A stretch of 64,000 nucleotides of DNA from G963665925 sp050596425 (GTDB taxonomy: Bacteria; Bacillota; Clostridia; Peptostreptococcales; Acidaminobacteraceae). Of this stretch, positions 42,751-51,956 are shown piece after piece. The stretch is taken from contig NZ_CP192292.1 of assembly GCF_050596425.1 (NCBI RefSeq), positions 2,294,001 through 2,358,000 on the forward strand. Direction: 5' to 3'. The notes below the pieces were generated by a model that worked only from the letters and a program-made list of their open reading frames with translations, was not told the DNA's origin and did not search any database. Position numbers and translations under genes: made by a program. Within the stretch, counting starts at the first letter, position 1; each line of letters starts with the position of its first letter.

Positions 42751-43419
42751 ATGAAGTACTTTATTAACTCTGACAGCGTGACTGATTATATACGCAGTCT
42801 GTTGCCCAAGCATAGAGATGAAATAGAAGCACTGGAAAATTTTGCAACTGAACATAATGTGCCCATTATACAACCAGAAGTGGGGCGCTTCATTGAACAG
42901 TTGATCGTTATGAACAACGTGCATAGCGTGCTTGAAATAGGCACTGCAATAGGCTTTTCAGCCTTGGTCTTTGCCGATGCCATGAAAAGTGGCAAAGTTG
43001 ACACAATAGAGAGAAGCGAACTTATGATTGGCCGCGCTAAGGAAAATCTAAAGATGGCACCTAAGACGGTTGAGATTAATCTGTATGAGGGCGATGCCCT
43101 TGAATTGGTTAAAGAGATGCGCGGGCCTTATGATATGATTTTCATTGATGCAGGCAAGGGACACTATAAGCAGTTTCTTGATGATTGTATTAAGCAACTT
43201 AAACCCGGTGGACTTGTTGTATCAGACAATGTCCTTTTTAAAGGGATGATTGCACAGCCAAGAGAATCAGTGAGAAGACGAGTGCGTACCATTCATGGAC
43301 GCATGCGTAACTATTTATCGTTCCTAATGGAACATCCAGACCTAGACACATCTATATTACCGCTTGGTGATGGTCTGGCAATTAGTATTTTAAAATCCGG
43401 AGGGGCAGATAATGAATAA
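42751..43419 (+). CDS. SAM-dependent O-methyltransferase (YrrM/TrmR-like)
   Basis: 222 residues. Class I Rossmann fold: VLEIGTAIGFSALVFADAM (motif I), DTIERSELMIGRAKENL, YDMIFIDAGKGHYKQFLDDCIKQLKPGGLVVSDN. Belongs to O-methyltransferase family 3. The Bacillus homologue in this position (yrrM/trmR) methylates 5-hydroxyuridine at tRNA position 34, and the next gene belongs to the family that makes that hydroxyuridine, so the same role is likely here. Start at 42751, GAGG 8 bases ahead. Overlaps the next gene by 8 bases. Confidence 0.88.
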   Translation: MKYFINSDSVTDYIRSLLPKHRDEIEALENFATEHNVPIIQPEVGRFIEQLIVMNNVHSVLEIGTAIGFSALVFADAMKSGKVDTIERSELMIGRAKENLKMAPKTVEINLYEGDALELVKEMRGPYDMIFIDAGKGHYKQFLDDCIKQLKPGGLVVSDNVLFKGMIAQPRESVRRRVRTIHGRMRNYLSFLMEHPDLDTSILPLGDGLAISILKSGGADNE

Positions 43420-44647
43420 AATTGAACTGTTGGCACCCGCCGGCGATCTTCAAAAATTGAAATTCGCCATTATCTATGGTGCTGATGCGGTCTACATAGG
43501 TGGGCAAATATTTGGCCTACGTGCAGCCGCGCGTAACTTCACATACGATCAAATGAAGGAAGGCGTAGAATTTGCACACGCTAGAGGGAAAAAAGTCTTT
43601 CTTGTTATGAATATTATTCCACATAATGAAGACCTAGATGCCCTTGAGACCTATATTGAAGAAGTTAAGTCAATAGGTTTTGACGCCATTATTCTTTCAG
43701 ATCCAGGCACCTTAATGTTTGTAAAAGAGCACATGCCTGATATGGAAGTGCATCTGAGCACCCAAGCCAATAACACAAATTATATGAGTGCTAAGTTTTG
43801 GCAGTCACAGGGTGTTAAACGGGTTATACTAGCTCGTGAGCTCTCCTTGAAAGAAATTAAGGATACAACTGAAAAAGTGCCTGATTTGGAGTTTGAAGCC
43901 TTCATGCATGGAGCTATGTGTATATCTTATTCAGGTCGCTGTCTCCTTAGCAATTATATGGTCAATAAAGACGCCAACCGCGGAGAATGCAAACATGCTT
44001 GTCGCTGGGAATACGTCTTAATGGAGAAAAAGCGTGATGGTGAGTTCTATCCTGTTGTTGAAGATGAAACAGGGACTTACTTCTTTAACTCAAAAGACCT
44101 TTGCATGATCGAGAACATTCCTGATTTGATTGAGTCAGGACTGGCCAGTCTTAAAATTGAAGGTCGTATGAAGAGTCTTTACTATGTGGCCAATATAGTG
44201 AGGGTTTATCGCAAGGCCATAGATGAATATTACAAGGATCCTGAAAACTTTAAGTATGATCCTCAGTGGCTTGAGGAAATAGAAAAAGCCAGTCATAGAG
44301 AGTTTTCAACAGGCTTTTACTATGACAAACCATCCGATAAAGATCAGCATTACGGGTCAAGTGCTTATACAAGAGAGTATGATTTCTTGGGCATAGTACA
44401 GTCTTATGATGCTGAGACTAAGCTGGCAACCATAGAACAGAGAAATAAAATGTCAGTTGGGGATAAAATCGAAATTATGGGACCTGATTATGTTCAGATT
44501 GATCAGGCTATAGGGTATATGGAAAATGAACGCGGGTATGAAATTCAAGATGCACCGCATGCGCAGCAAATTATAAAAATGCGTATGGAGGCACCTGTAG
44601 AACCATACTATATTCTCAGAAAAAGAAAGGATGGTCGATTTGAGTAA
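43412..44647 (+). CDS. trhP2: U32-family protein, tRNA 5-hydroxyuridine synthesis (TrhP2-like)
   Basis: 411 residues. U32 features: ELLAPAGDLQKLKFAIIYGADAVYIGG, HLSTQANNTNYMSAKFW, and the signature EAFMHGAMCISYSGRCLLSNYM with SGLASLKIEGRMKSLYYVA, which hold the Cys residues (Cys in MCIS, GRCLL, ECKHACRW) of an Fe-S cluster. Earlier called peptidase or collagenase-like; in Bacillus and E. coli members hydroxylate U34 with prephenate. Bacillus has TrhP1 and TrhP2 side by side; only the longer TrhP2-like gene is present here. GGAGGGG site inside the upstream gene. Confidence 0.88.
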   Translation: MNKIELLAPAGDLQKLKFAIIYGADAVYIGGQIFGLRAAARNFTYDQMKEGVEFAHARGKKVFLVMNIIPHNEDLDALETYIEEVKSIGFDAIILSDPGTLMFVKEHMPDMEVHLSTQANNTNYMSAKFWQSQGVKRVILARELSLKEIKDTTEKVPDLEFEAFMHGAMCISYSGRCLLSNYMVNKDANRGECKHACRWEYVLMEKKRDGEFYPVVEDETGTYFFNSKDLCMIENIPDLIESGLASLKIEGRMKSLYYVANIVRVYRKAIDEYYKDPENFKYDPQWLEEIEKASHREFSTGFYYDKPSDKDQHYGSSAYTREYDFLGIVQSYDAETKLATIEQRNKMSVGDKIEIMGPDYVQIDQAIGYMENERGYEIQDAPHAQQIIKMRMEAPVEPYYILRKRKDGRFE

Positions 44648-45269
44648 ACCGATAATCATCGGAATCTGCGGGGGTACAGGTTCGGGTAAAAGTACAGTGG
44701 CTAGAGCTATATTTGAGTCACTACCAGAAACGAATATATCTATTATTGAACAAGATGCATATTATAAGGATCAAACGCACCTGGAGATGGAGGATCGTGT
44801 TAAAACAAACTATGACCATCCACTAGCCTTTGACACCGATCTTTTAATTAAGCACATTCAGACGCTTTCAACAGGGTGTGGCATTGATAAGCCCATCTAT
44901 GATTTCTCACAGCATACTCGGTCAACTGATACTGTCAGAGTGGAGTCAAGGGATATCATTATCATTGAAGGTATTATGATTTTTGAAGACAAGAGACTGC
45001 GTGATATTATGGATATTAAGATATTTGTGGATACAGATGCAGATATTCGTATTATTCGCCGTATAACTAGAGATATTCGGGAAAGAGGTAGAACGCTTGA
45101 GTCCGTGATTGGACAGTATCTATCAACTGTAAAACCTGCTCATGAGCAGTTTATTGAACCGACTAAAAAGTTTGCAGATTTAATCATCCCAGAGGGTGGT
45201 TATAACAAAGTTGCCATTGATATCATGGTGGCTAAAGTTAAATCGATCATTACAGAGAAAACTGTATAA
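44640..45269 (+). CDS. udk: Uridine kinase
   Basis: 209 residues. Walker A GICGGTGSGKST, substrate motifs QDAYYKDQTHLEMEDRVKTNYDHPLAFD and YDFSQHTRSTDT, and RRITRDIRERGR lid. Phosphorylates uridine and cytidine for salvage. I prefer the TTG at 44640, 7 bases after AGG of AAAGG; the ATG at 44631 touches that site. Overlaps trhP2 by 8 bases. Same order as yrrO-udk in Bacillus. Terminator follows. Confidence 0.92.
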   Translation: MSKPIIIGICGGTGSGKSTVARAIFESLPETNISIIEQDAYYKDQTHLEMEDRVKTNYDHPLAFDTDLLIKHIQTLSTGCGIDKPIYDFSQHTRSTDTVRVESRDIIIIEGIMIFEDKRLRDIMDIKIFVDTDADIRIIRRITRDIRERGRTLESVIGQYLSTVKPAHEQFIEPTKKFADLIIPEGGYNKVAIDIMVAKVKSIITEKTV

Positions 45270-45330
45270 GAGAATTCATACCAAATAATTAAAATAAAAG
45301 GTCTTGTTACGACAAGCTTATCGGTATAAT

Positions 45331-45370
45331 TAAAGCCCGAAAACGGATTGAATTCGTTTTCGGGCTTTTG
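45331..45370. terminator. Bidirectional terminator
   Basis: AAAGCCCGAAAACG and CGTTTTCGGGCTTT, fourteen pairs with a 10-base loop; A and T tracts on both sides. Lies between convergent genes. Confidence 0.9.
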
Positions 45371-45408
45371 TAAATGCTTAAAATACAATACATATACATG
45401 TAAATTTA

Positions 45409-46551
45409 CTATTCTGAATGAGCCAGTAATGTGTAAAAGAGTTCCTGTACACCCTTCCACCAATTCTGATCTTCAGCATAACGCGTGTTTAACCACTGGA
45501 AGGGGTTTTCCCCCTTTGGTCGCGTGCTCAGGATGACTTGGATGGTTCCTGCAGCGACTTCACAGGAATCGGATAGGCTGGTGTTATAGTTTTTCCAGCT
45601 CGTATAAACATTAAAAGGGTTGTTCATGATTCTATTGGCGTGGGGGCTGTCTTTTGGAACGAATCCCTGCTCTTGCCCAATGATGGCAAGCAGTAAGAGT
45701 GGGTGGACATCATAATCCATAGCCACATTGTTTATAACGTCTAGATAGCCTTCATCTGTGAAGGAAGAATTTCTAGTGTGCAAATAGTCAGTAACACTTT
45801 TAATGTTAACTTCTTGATATTTTAAGAAGTCAGGATAACCAGGCCGATCGCTGTAGTAGATTTCTTCAACAATATCTTCAAGGTATACCTGGGGAGTGGT
45901 TTTGTGTAAAAGAATGGTATTAGCATGTACAAAACTAAGTGAACCATTATAAACTTCATTTTTCAGTAAAAATTGAGTGACAAGAAATATAGGCAGTGTT
46001 AGAATGAATGATAATAGAATGATTGCAAGTTTGTAATAATTTGAATTGAGTATATTTTTTAGTTTTTTTGTATATTCAGTATAGTGGTGAATGATCTTGT
46101 CTTTGATCGAAGGGGGGAGATGTACATTCGTGGAAATCAAATCCTCTGCATTTTCAAGGTCTGGATTCATTGAGTACATGACCTCTTTTAGTTCGTCAAA
46201 GGCCAGGGTTTCATCTGTATGCTCGTTAAACCAATTAACCAAGTAGTCAAAAGCCTTGTCGCTTCTTGATTCAGTGAGGAGGATTTCTTGCAGCAAATCC
46301 TTCTGCGATATATTGAGTCGGCTTGATTCAATGGAAGTTTTAAAAATAGAAATGCGTACTTCTGAACGCATTTTTGAGTCAAGCCCCTTGAGTTGCTCAT
46401 CCAACTTTTCGTGTAGGGACTGAGCCAAAAGTCTTGCCCGATACTTGGAGTCAGCGGTTGGGTGGTTGTGCCTTATATTTTGCTTTATATCTATAACCAT
46501 TTGATCGTTCAAAATAATGTTTTGCTCGAGGTTTTTCAGGATGTGTTCCAT
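45409..46551 (-). CDS. Membrane-anchored lysozyme-like protein, not assigned
   Basis: 380 residues. N-terminal 180 helical and charged (cytoplasmic), one membrane helix (YYKLAIILLSFILTLPIFLVTQF, about 174-196), then an external domain whose end reads NNVAMDYDVHPLLLLAIIGQEQGFVPKDSP ... MNNPFNVYTSWKNY. The helix with Glu in GQEQGF followed by NPFNV resembles the active-site region of glucosaminidase/transglycosylase folds that cut peptidoglycan. I infer a wall-related enzyme or a binding-only relative. AGGAGG ribosome site 8 bases ahead of the ATG at 46551. Single gene, minus strand. Confidence 0.65.
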   Translation of the reverse strand: MEHILKNLEQNIILNDQMVIDIKQNIRHNHPTADSKYRARLLAQSLHEKLDEQLKGLDSKMRSEVRISIFKTSIESSRLNISQKDLLQEILLTESRSDKAFDYLVNWFNEHTDETLAFDELKEVMYSMNPDLENAEDLISTNVHLPPSIKDKIIHHYTEYTKKLKNILNSNYYKLAIILLSFILTLPIFLVTQFLLKNEVYNGSLSFVHANTILLHKTTPQVYLEDIVEEIYYSDRPGYPDFLKYQEVNIKSVTDYLHTRNSSFTDEGYLDVINNVAMDYDVHPLLLLAIIGQEQGFVPKDSPHANRIMNNPFNVYTSWKNYNTSLSDSCEVAAGTIQVILSTRPKGENPFQWLNTRYAEDQNWWKGVQELFYTLLAHSE

Positions 46552-46645
46552 TCATTCATCCTCCTGTGTTATAAAAGGTTTACTCTATCATATCAAAAAA
46601 ATTATCATAAAATCTAGAAAATCAATTTATTTGTCTAGTAAACTG

Positions 46646-46654
46646 TGCTAAAAT
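46646..46654 (+). promoter_or_regulatory. Extended -10 promoter of aroE
   Basis: TGCTAAAAT is an extended -10; a weak TTTATT lies 17 bases upstream. Confidence 0.45.
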
Positions 46655-46694
46655 AGGACTATACTACTAGCTCAAATGAGATAGGAGTGATACA

Positions 46695-47549
46695 ATGGTA
46701 GATGCAAAGACGAAAGGTTTAGGTTTAATAGGGCATCCTGTGGGGCATTCATTTTCTCCAAGCATACATAATGCCATAAGCGAATCCCTAGGACTAAACT
46801 ACTTATATATGGCGCATGATGTATCGCCAGACCAACTTGGTCTTGCAGTTAAGGGGCTAAATGCTCTTGGGTATAAAGGTGTTAATGTAACCGTACCGCA
46901 TAAGTCAAACGTCACGCAGTATTTAACAGAAATTAGAAAAGAAGCAAAAATTATTGGGGCTGTTAATACAATTTTATTCGACAATAATCGACTTATAGGG
47001 TATAATACAGATTGTCAAGGGTTCACTAAAATGCTGGAAGATTCAAGTGTGAGTTTGCAGAAAAAAAGTGTACTTATACTTGGCGCTGGTGGTGCAGCCA
47101 GAGCGGTTGTAGCAGCTTGTATGCTCTCTGAGTCAAAAAGAGTGACCATTTGTTCAAGAAGCAAAGAACGCTCAGAAAAATATGTAAAAGAGTTCAATGA
47201 AATTTTACCGAATAATATAAAATGGGAAGCAGTTACATATGAGGACATTCATCGTATCTCACAACAGTTTGACATAGTTGTCAATTGCACACCCCTGGGT
47301 ATGCACCCTCATGAGAATAAAGTACCACTAGATCCTAGTGTCTTTAGGCAAGACTGCGTTTTAGTGGATTTAATCTATAATCCACATAGGACAGTATTTT
47401 TAAAGCTTGGTGAAGAAGCTGGTATGAAGGTCATTAATGGCCTAGGCATGTTAATCCATCAGGCCCTTGAAGCCTACAAGATTTGGACCGGTAAGACTGA
47501 ATCCGCTGAGTTTGTAAGAAAAGCCCTTCGCCAACAAGGGATAATATAA
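46695..47549 (+). CDS. aroE: Shikimate dehydrogenase
   Basis: 284 residues. GHPVGHSFSPSIHNA (shikimate site), NVTVPHKSNV (catalytic Lys), GYNTDCQGF (catalytic Asp), NADP loop GAGGAARAV followed by CSRSKERS, and NCTPLGM. Reduces 3-dehydroshikimate with NADPH. AGGAGT ribosome site. The next step enzyme, shikimate kinase, is encoded at 61436 on the far side of the pilus operon. Confidence 0.95.
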   Translation: MVDAKTKGLGLIGHPVGHSFSPSIHNAISESLGLNYLYMAHDVSPDQLGLAVKGLNALGYKGVNVTVPHKSNVTQYLTEIRKEAKIIGAVNTILFDNNRLIGYNTDCQGFTKMLEDSSVSLQKKSVLILGAGGAARAVVAACMLSESKRVTICSRSKERSEKYVKEFNEILPNNIKWEAVTYEDIHRISQQFDIVVNCTPLGMHPHENKVPLDPSVFRQDCVLVDLIYNPHRTVFLKLGEEAGMKVINGLGMLIHQALEAYKIWTGKTESAEFVRKALRQQGII

Positions 47550-47560
47550 TAATGCATTTT

Positions 47561-47640
47561 CTAAAATAGAATCATATGAAATACAGCTATCAATTGGACG
47601 CCTTATGCTGTATGGATGAAGTGGCGTAACCGGCTATACA
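47561..47640 (+). promoter_or_regulatory. c-di-GMP-II riboswitch ahead of the type IV pilus operon
   Basis: Segment order and conserved bases follow the c-di-GMP-II class: GAATCATATGAA; pseudoknot strand ATACAGC (47581-47587); linker TATCAATTGG; P2 strand ACGCC (47598-47602); pseudoknot partner GCTGTAT (47607-47613); GGATGAAGT; P2 partner GGCGT (47623-47627); then AACCGGCTA. In the Clostridium acetobutylicum aptamer the same places hold AAATTGG, a pseudoknot to the P2 loop, and AACCGACC. Both helices here are fully complementary. The terminator 5' arm is the AACCGGCTA segment itself, so ligand binding should block termination (ON switch). A TATAAT at 47545-47550 may be its -10. Confidence 0.75.
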
Positions 47641-47666
47641 ATGACCTTGTTTAGTCGGTTTTTTTA
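47628..47666 (+). terminator. Riboswitch-linked terminator
   Basis: AACCGGCTA pairs with TAGTCGGTT (nine pairs, one G-U), followed by TTTTTTT. The 5' arm overlaps the conserved AACCG of the aptamer and its closing helix, so aptamer and terminator compete. Confidence 0.8.
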
Positions 47667-47944
47667 TATCCATAATAAAAAAACAGTATATAAAATAAAA
47701 GTCATACTATGACCCTATAAAAAAAGAAATGATTAGGAAAAACAACCCAGACTTAGGTAAAGATTTTATAAAAATCTTAAAAATAACCTATGAATAAGTT
47801 AGGTTCTATAAAAAAATTATATAAATGTTAATTCATTGAAAAATATACACCGATATAATGTACAATTCAAAAGAAATGCTGTAAAGTTGTTGTATATGAT
47901 TGAAACCTTAAAATCTAGAATAAAAAGAACCCAGGAGTGGTTGA
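47667..47944 (+). other. AT-rich leader between riboswitch and pilB
   Basis: No gene. AAGATTTT/AAAATCTT and AACCTA/TTAGGTT can form small hairpins around 47760-47805. A TATAAT at 47854-47859 with a weak TTCATT 16 bases upstream could be a second, riboswitch-independent promoter. Confidence 0.4.
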
Positions 47945-49633
47945 ATGAAACAGCGAGAAACCTTCCGACTTGGGGATTTGTTAGTAAAAGTCGGGGCAAT
48001 AACAGATGAACAATTAAAATTTGCACTGGAACTTCAAAGGGAAAAGAAAAAGAAACTGGGGGATGTGCTTCAGGATCTGGAGTTTGTGACTCAAAAGCAA
48101 ATTATTGAGGCCCTTGAATTTCAGCTAGGCATACCACAAGTTGATCTGGAAAAGTATTATATCGACCCTGAAATCCCACGACTTGTTTCTGAGGAGTTCG
48201 CACGTAAACATAAACTCATTCCAATAAAAAAGCAAGGAATGACCCTACATGTCGCTATGTCAGATCCTCTTAATATCATTGTGATAAATGACCTAGAGAT
48301 AGTCACCGGCTACCAAGTGGAAGCAAGAATTGCAACTGAAGCTGACATTGATTCAGCCATCAACACTTACTTTAGCAAACAAACCGCTGAAGAAGCTGTT
48401 GAGGAATTTACAAAAGAGTTTGAGGTTGCAGAAGATGAAATAGACCAGAATCTCTTAAGAGAGATCAACAAGGCACCTGTTGTTAGGTTAGTCAATACAA
48501 TTATTGTACAGGCGGCCCAATCAAGAGCAAGTGACATTCACATAGAGCCACAGGAAGAATCGCTTCGTATTCGCTTTAGAGTGGATGGAGACTTGCAAGA
48601 AGTTATGCGTCCTGCCAAACAGACGCATGGCGCCATTATCACAAGAATCAAGATTATGGCTAAAATGAATATTGCTGAAAGACGTGTTCCCCAGGATGGA
48701 CGTATAGAACTTGATGTTCAGGGCAGAGACCTTGACCTGCGTGTTTCCACAATACCAACCATTTATGGAGAAAAAGTCGTTATTAGAATGTTAGATAGAA
48801 GCAATTTCTTAAGAAGTGTTTCCGAACTGGGACTTAATAAGCATGAACAGGACCTCTTCAAAGATATCACAAGAAGCACCAATGGCATGATTTTAGTCAC
48901 TGGGCCTACGGGGTCTGGTAAATCCACTACGGTTTATACCTTACTCTCGGAACTAAATGATTCTAAGAAAAACGTTATAACTGTTGAAGATCCAGTCGAA
49001 TACAGGATGAAGGGCGTTATTCAGTCGCAGGTTAACCATAAGGCTGGTTTTGACTTTGCATCAGGCCTGAAGTCCATGCTTCGTCAAGATCCGGATGTCA
49101 TCATGGTGGGGGAGATACGTGACAGAGAAACAGCAGAGATTGCTGTTCGGGCAGGTATTACAGGCCACTTGGTCCTATCGACACTCCATACGAATAGTGC
49201 TTCACAAACAATAAATAGACTCCTTGATATGAAGGTGGAAAAATATCTTTTGGCTTCATCTGTGGTGGCCATTATTGCCCAGACACTGGTGAAAAAAATG
49301 TGTCCAAACTGCAAGCTTCCCTATATGCCGGACTCAAGTGACCTAGCAACACTAGGCTATGACTCGAGTGCTGAACTGGAGCTCTATCAAAGTGCAGGGT
49401 GCTCTGTATGTAAGAACACAGGATACCTTGGTAGAACAGCTGTATATGAAATTATGAAACTTGACTATACAGCTCGAACGATGATTATGGAAAATGTGAA
49501 TCCAGAGGATTTGAGAAACTATATGCGTAAAGCGGGTATGAAAACGCTCCAAGAAAACTGCCGTGAAATGGTACTACGCGGTGAGACAACAGTGGAGGAA
49601 CTTGTGAGAATTTCTTATTCTCTTGAAGGATAA
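47945..49633 (+). CDS. pilB: Type IV pilus assembly ATPase PilB with MshEN domain
   Basis: 562 residues. The N-terminal 150 are an MshEN domain: RLGDLLVKVGAITDEQLKFALELQ (from residue 8) and LGDVLQDLEFVTQKQIIEALEFQ are the two copies of the motif shown to bind c-di-GMP in MshE-type ATPases. Then the secretion ATPase: Walker A GPTGSGKST (about 320-328), Asp box, Walker B DPDVIMVGEIRD, His box TLHTN, and a zinc site CPNC ... CSVC. Powers pilus extension. First gene of the pilus operon; AGGAGTGG site. Confidence 0.93.
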   Translation: MKQRETFRLGDLLVKVGAITDEQLKFALELQREKKKKLGDVLQDLEFVTQKQIIEALEFQLGIPQVDLEKYYIDPEIPRLVSEEFARKHKLIPIKKQGMTLHVAMSDPLNIIVINDLEIVTGYQVEARIATEADIDSAINTYFSKQTAEEAVEEFTKEFEVAEDEIDQNLLREINKAPVVRLVNTIIVQAAQSRASDIHIEPQEESLRIRFRVDGDLQEVMRPAKQTHGAIITRIKIMAKMNIAERRVPQDGRIELDVQGRDLDLRVSTIPTIYGEKVVIRMLDRSNFLRSVSELGLNKHEQDLFKDITRSTNGMILVTGPTGSGKSTTVYTLLSELNDSKKNVITVEDPVEYRMKGVIQSQVNHKAGFDFASGLKSMLRQDPDVIMVGEIRDRETAEIAVRAGITGHLVLSTLHTNSASQTINRLLDMKVEKYLLASSVVAIIAQTLVKKMCPNCKLPYMPDSSDLATLGYDSSAELELYQSAGCSVCKNTGYLGRTAVYEIMKLDYTARTMIMENVNPEDLRNYMRKAGMKTLQENCREMVLRGETTVEELVRISYSLEG

Positions 49634-49651
49634 TGTTTTGGGAGGTGTTTC

Positions 49652-50707
49652 ATGCTTGATATTAGAAATATAATAAGCGCTGCAACTGAAAGAGAAGCAT
49701 CGGACATTCACTTAACGGTCGGAATACCGCCATCAATAAGGGTGGATGGACAATTGATCCAGATTCCAGACCATGAAAGATTGATGCCGGAAGATACTAA
49801 AAAACTTGCAGATGAGCTTATGGATGACTATGCGAGAGAAAAATTCGAATTGAAGGGGGAAGTTGATTTCTCCTATTCAATCGTTGGGTTTGGGCGCTTT
49901 CGTGTAAATGTGTATAAACAGCGTGGTACTGTGAGTATGGCTCTTAGAACAGTACCGCTTTCAGTTCCATCTTTAGATGAGTTAGGACTACCACCTATAT
50001 TAAAAGAGCTGGCCATGAAAAAAAGAGGTCTGGTTCTTGTAACAGGCCCTACAGGCTCGGGTAAGTCTACAACCCTTGCCGCAATGATTGACCATATGAA
50101 TAAGCATAGAAATGGTCATATTATCACTTTAGAGGATCCTATTGAATATCTTCATAGACATGGAAAGAGCATTATCAATCAAAGAGAAGTTGGACATGAT
50201 ACTTATTCCTATGCGGATGCTCTTAGAGCAGCCCTAAGACAAGATCCGGATGTTATTCTTATTGGTGAGATGCGTGATCTGGAAACCATTTCGACAGCCG
50301 TAACAGCGGCCGAAACCGGTCACCTTGTTTTATCGACACTTCATACGATTGGTGCGGTTCAAACAATTGATAGAATTATTGATGTTTTTCCACCAGACCA
50401 GCAGCAGCAGATTAAGGTCCAGTTGGCCAGTGTTCTTGAAGGTGTTATTTCTCAGCAGCTTATTAAAAAAGCGGACAATAAGGGGCGTATTGCAGCTCTG
50501 GAAATCATGCTTGCTAATGCTGCTATTCGAAACCATGTGCGTGAGGGGAAAACTCACCAAATACTTTCAGCCCTTCAAACGGGACGAAAGCACGGTATGG
50601 TTACAATGGATGCCTATTTAACAGAGCTTTACAGACAAGGACTTATCTCATACAACGATGCTATTTTACACGCAGTTGATAGAGATATGCTTTCTAGACT
50701 TTTATAA
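49652..50707 (+). CDS. pilT: Type IV pilus retraction ATPase PilT
   Basis: 351 residues. N-terminal PAS-like domain (ASDIHLTVGIPPSIRVDGQL), Walker A GPTGSGKSTT (about 132), Walker B DPDVILIGEMRD, His box LHTIGA, and the PilT hallmark AIRNHVREGKTHQI, close to AIRNLIRE, which retraction depends on. Drives depolymerisation and twitching. GGGAGG site; 18 bases after pilB. Confidence 0.95.
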   Translation: MLDIRNIISAATEREASDIHLTVGIPPSIRVDGQLIQIPDHERLMPEDTKKLADELMDDYAREKFELKGEVDFSYSIVGFGRFRVNVYKQRGTVSMALRTVPLSVPSLDELGLPPILKELAMKKRGLVLVTGPTGSGKSTTLAAMIDHMNKHRNGHIITLEDPIEYLHRHGKSIINQREVGHDTYSYADALRAALRQDPDVILIGEMRDLETISTAVTAAETGHLVLSTLHTIGAVQTIDRIIDVFPPDQQQQIKVQLASVLEGVISQQLIKKADNKGRIAALEIMLANAAIRNHVREGKTHQILSALQTGRKHGMVTMDAYLTELYRQGLISYNDAILHAVDRDMLSRLL

Positions 50708-50725
50708 TAAAAGGCGGTGTCAACC

Positions 50726-51940
50726 ATGCCACAATTTCAGTACACAGGAAAAAACTCAAAAGGTGAAACCGTCAAGGGTTCTATGGAAGCAGATTCGAGA
50801 AACGAAGTGGCTGTTACCCTCAGAAGGCAAAATGTCTTTCCGACACAAATTGTCAACGAGGCCCAACTCGGACGTGAAATCAAGCTGACAAGAACCAAAA
50901 AGAAAATTACAGTTAAAGACTTAAGTATATTCTGTAACCAGTTTGCCACAATTATTAGGGCAGGTATATCCCTTATAGAATGCCTAGATATACTTAGAAA
51001 ACAGTCTGAAAATCAAACTTTAAAAGAAATTTTAGACCAAATGTTTGAAGACGTTCAAAAAGGTGTGCCCCTGTCAAAGTCAATGGCCAAGCACCCAAAA
51101 GCCTTTCCAAAGCTCCTAATAAACATGGTGGAGTCAGGCGAGCTTTCCGGTCAGCTGGATTTGATTATGCAGAGGATGGCAGACCATTATGACAAAGAGT
51201 TTAAACTCAATATGAAGATACGGCAGGCTATGGTTTATCCAATTATATTGGTGTCGGTGTCTATTCTGGTAACGGTATTTCTACTCATTTTTGTTTTACC
51301 TAACTTTGTGAATATGTTTGATGACTTTGACATTCCACTTCCTTTGTTTACTCAAATACTTTTAGGGACTGGAGAGTTTATGGCGCAGTTTTGGTATATT
51401 ATTTTACTTGGGTCTATTGGCATAATATTTATGTTTATGAGATTTCTTAACACGGCAGAGGGGCGTTTAAAGTTTGATGACTTTAAACTTCATGTTCCCT
51501 TGATAGGTCCTGTTAATAGGAAAATCGCAACATCAAGGTTTTCTCGTAACCTTTCAACCATGATAAGCTCAGGTATTTCCATTATTGACTCTATGGAGCT
51601 TGTAAGTCGTGTTATAGGCAATGTCAGAATATCAGAGGGCATAGATGGTGCTCTCGACCAGATTAAAAAAGGGGAAGGTATTGCAGCGCCCTTGAGTAAA
51701 ATTGGTATGTTTCCTCCAATGATGATTTCTATGATACGAATTGGTGAAGACACTGGTAATCTTGAGTCCTTACTGGAAACAACGGCAGATTTTTATGATC
51801 AGGAAGTTGAAATTGCCATTCAAAGTCTCATTCAGCTTATCAATCCTGCGATTTTATTTGTGATGGCACTTGTGGTTGGAGGAATTGTTATGGCGATTGC
51901 CTTACCAATGTTTGAAATGTACCAGCACATGAGTTTTTAA
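50726..51940 (+). CDS. pilC: Type IV pilus platform protein PilC
   Basis: 404 residues. N-terminal segment PQFQYTGKNSKGETVKGSMEADSRNEVAVTLRRQ is typical, followed by two repeats of the T2SF/GspF domain (FCNQFATIIRAGISLIECL; FSRNLSTMISSGISIIDSMELV) and three membrane helices. Couples the ATPases to the growing pilus. Start at 50726 with AAGGCGG 8 bases ahead; the GTG at 50717 lies inside that site. Confidence 0.93.
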   Translation: MPQFQYTGKNSKGETVKGSMEADSRNEVAVTLRRQNVFPTQIVNEAQLGREIKLTRTKKKITVKDLSIFCNQFATIIRAGISLIECLDILRKQSENQTLKEILDQMFEDVQKGVPLSKSMAKHPKAFPKLLINMVESGELSGQLDLIMQRMADHYDKEFKLNMKIRQAMVYPIILVSVSILVTVFLLIFVLPNFVNMFDDFDIPLPLFTQILLGTGEFMAQFWYIILLGSIGIIFMFMRFLNTAEGRLKFDDFKLHVPLIGPVNRKIATSRFSRNLSTMISSGISIIDSMELVSRVIGNVRISEGIDGALDQIKKGEGIAAPLSKIGMFPPMMISMIRIGEDTGNLESLLETTADFYDQEVEIAIQSLIQLINPAILFVMALVVGGIVMAIALPMFEMYQHMSF

Positions 51941-51956
51941 ATGAAGGGTATTCAAT

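Noticed and set aside
47561..47640. c-di-GMP-I (GEMM) riboswitch ahead of pilB
   Set aside because: The GCAAA and GGUAGGUAGC-type motifs are missing; the pseudoknot layout and AATTGG/AACCG fit class II.
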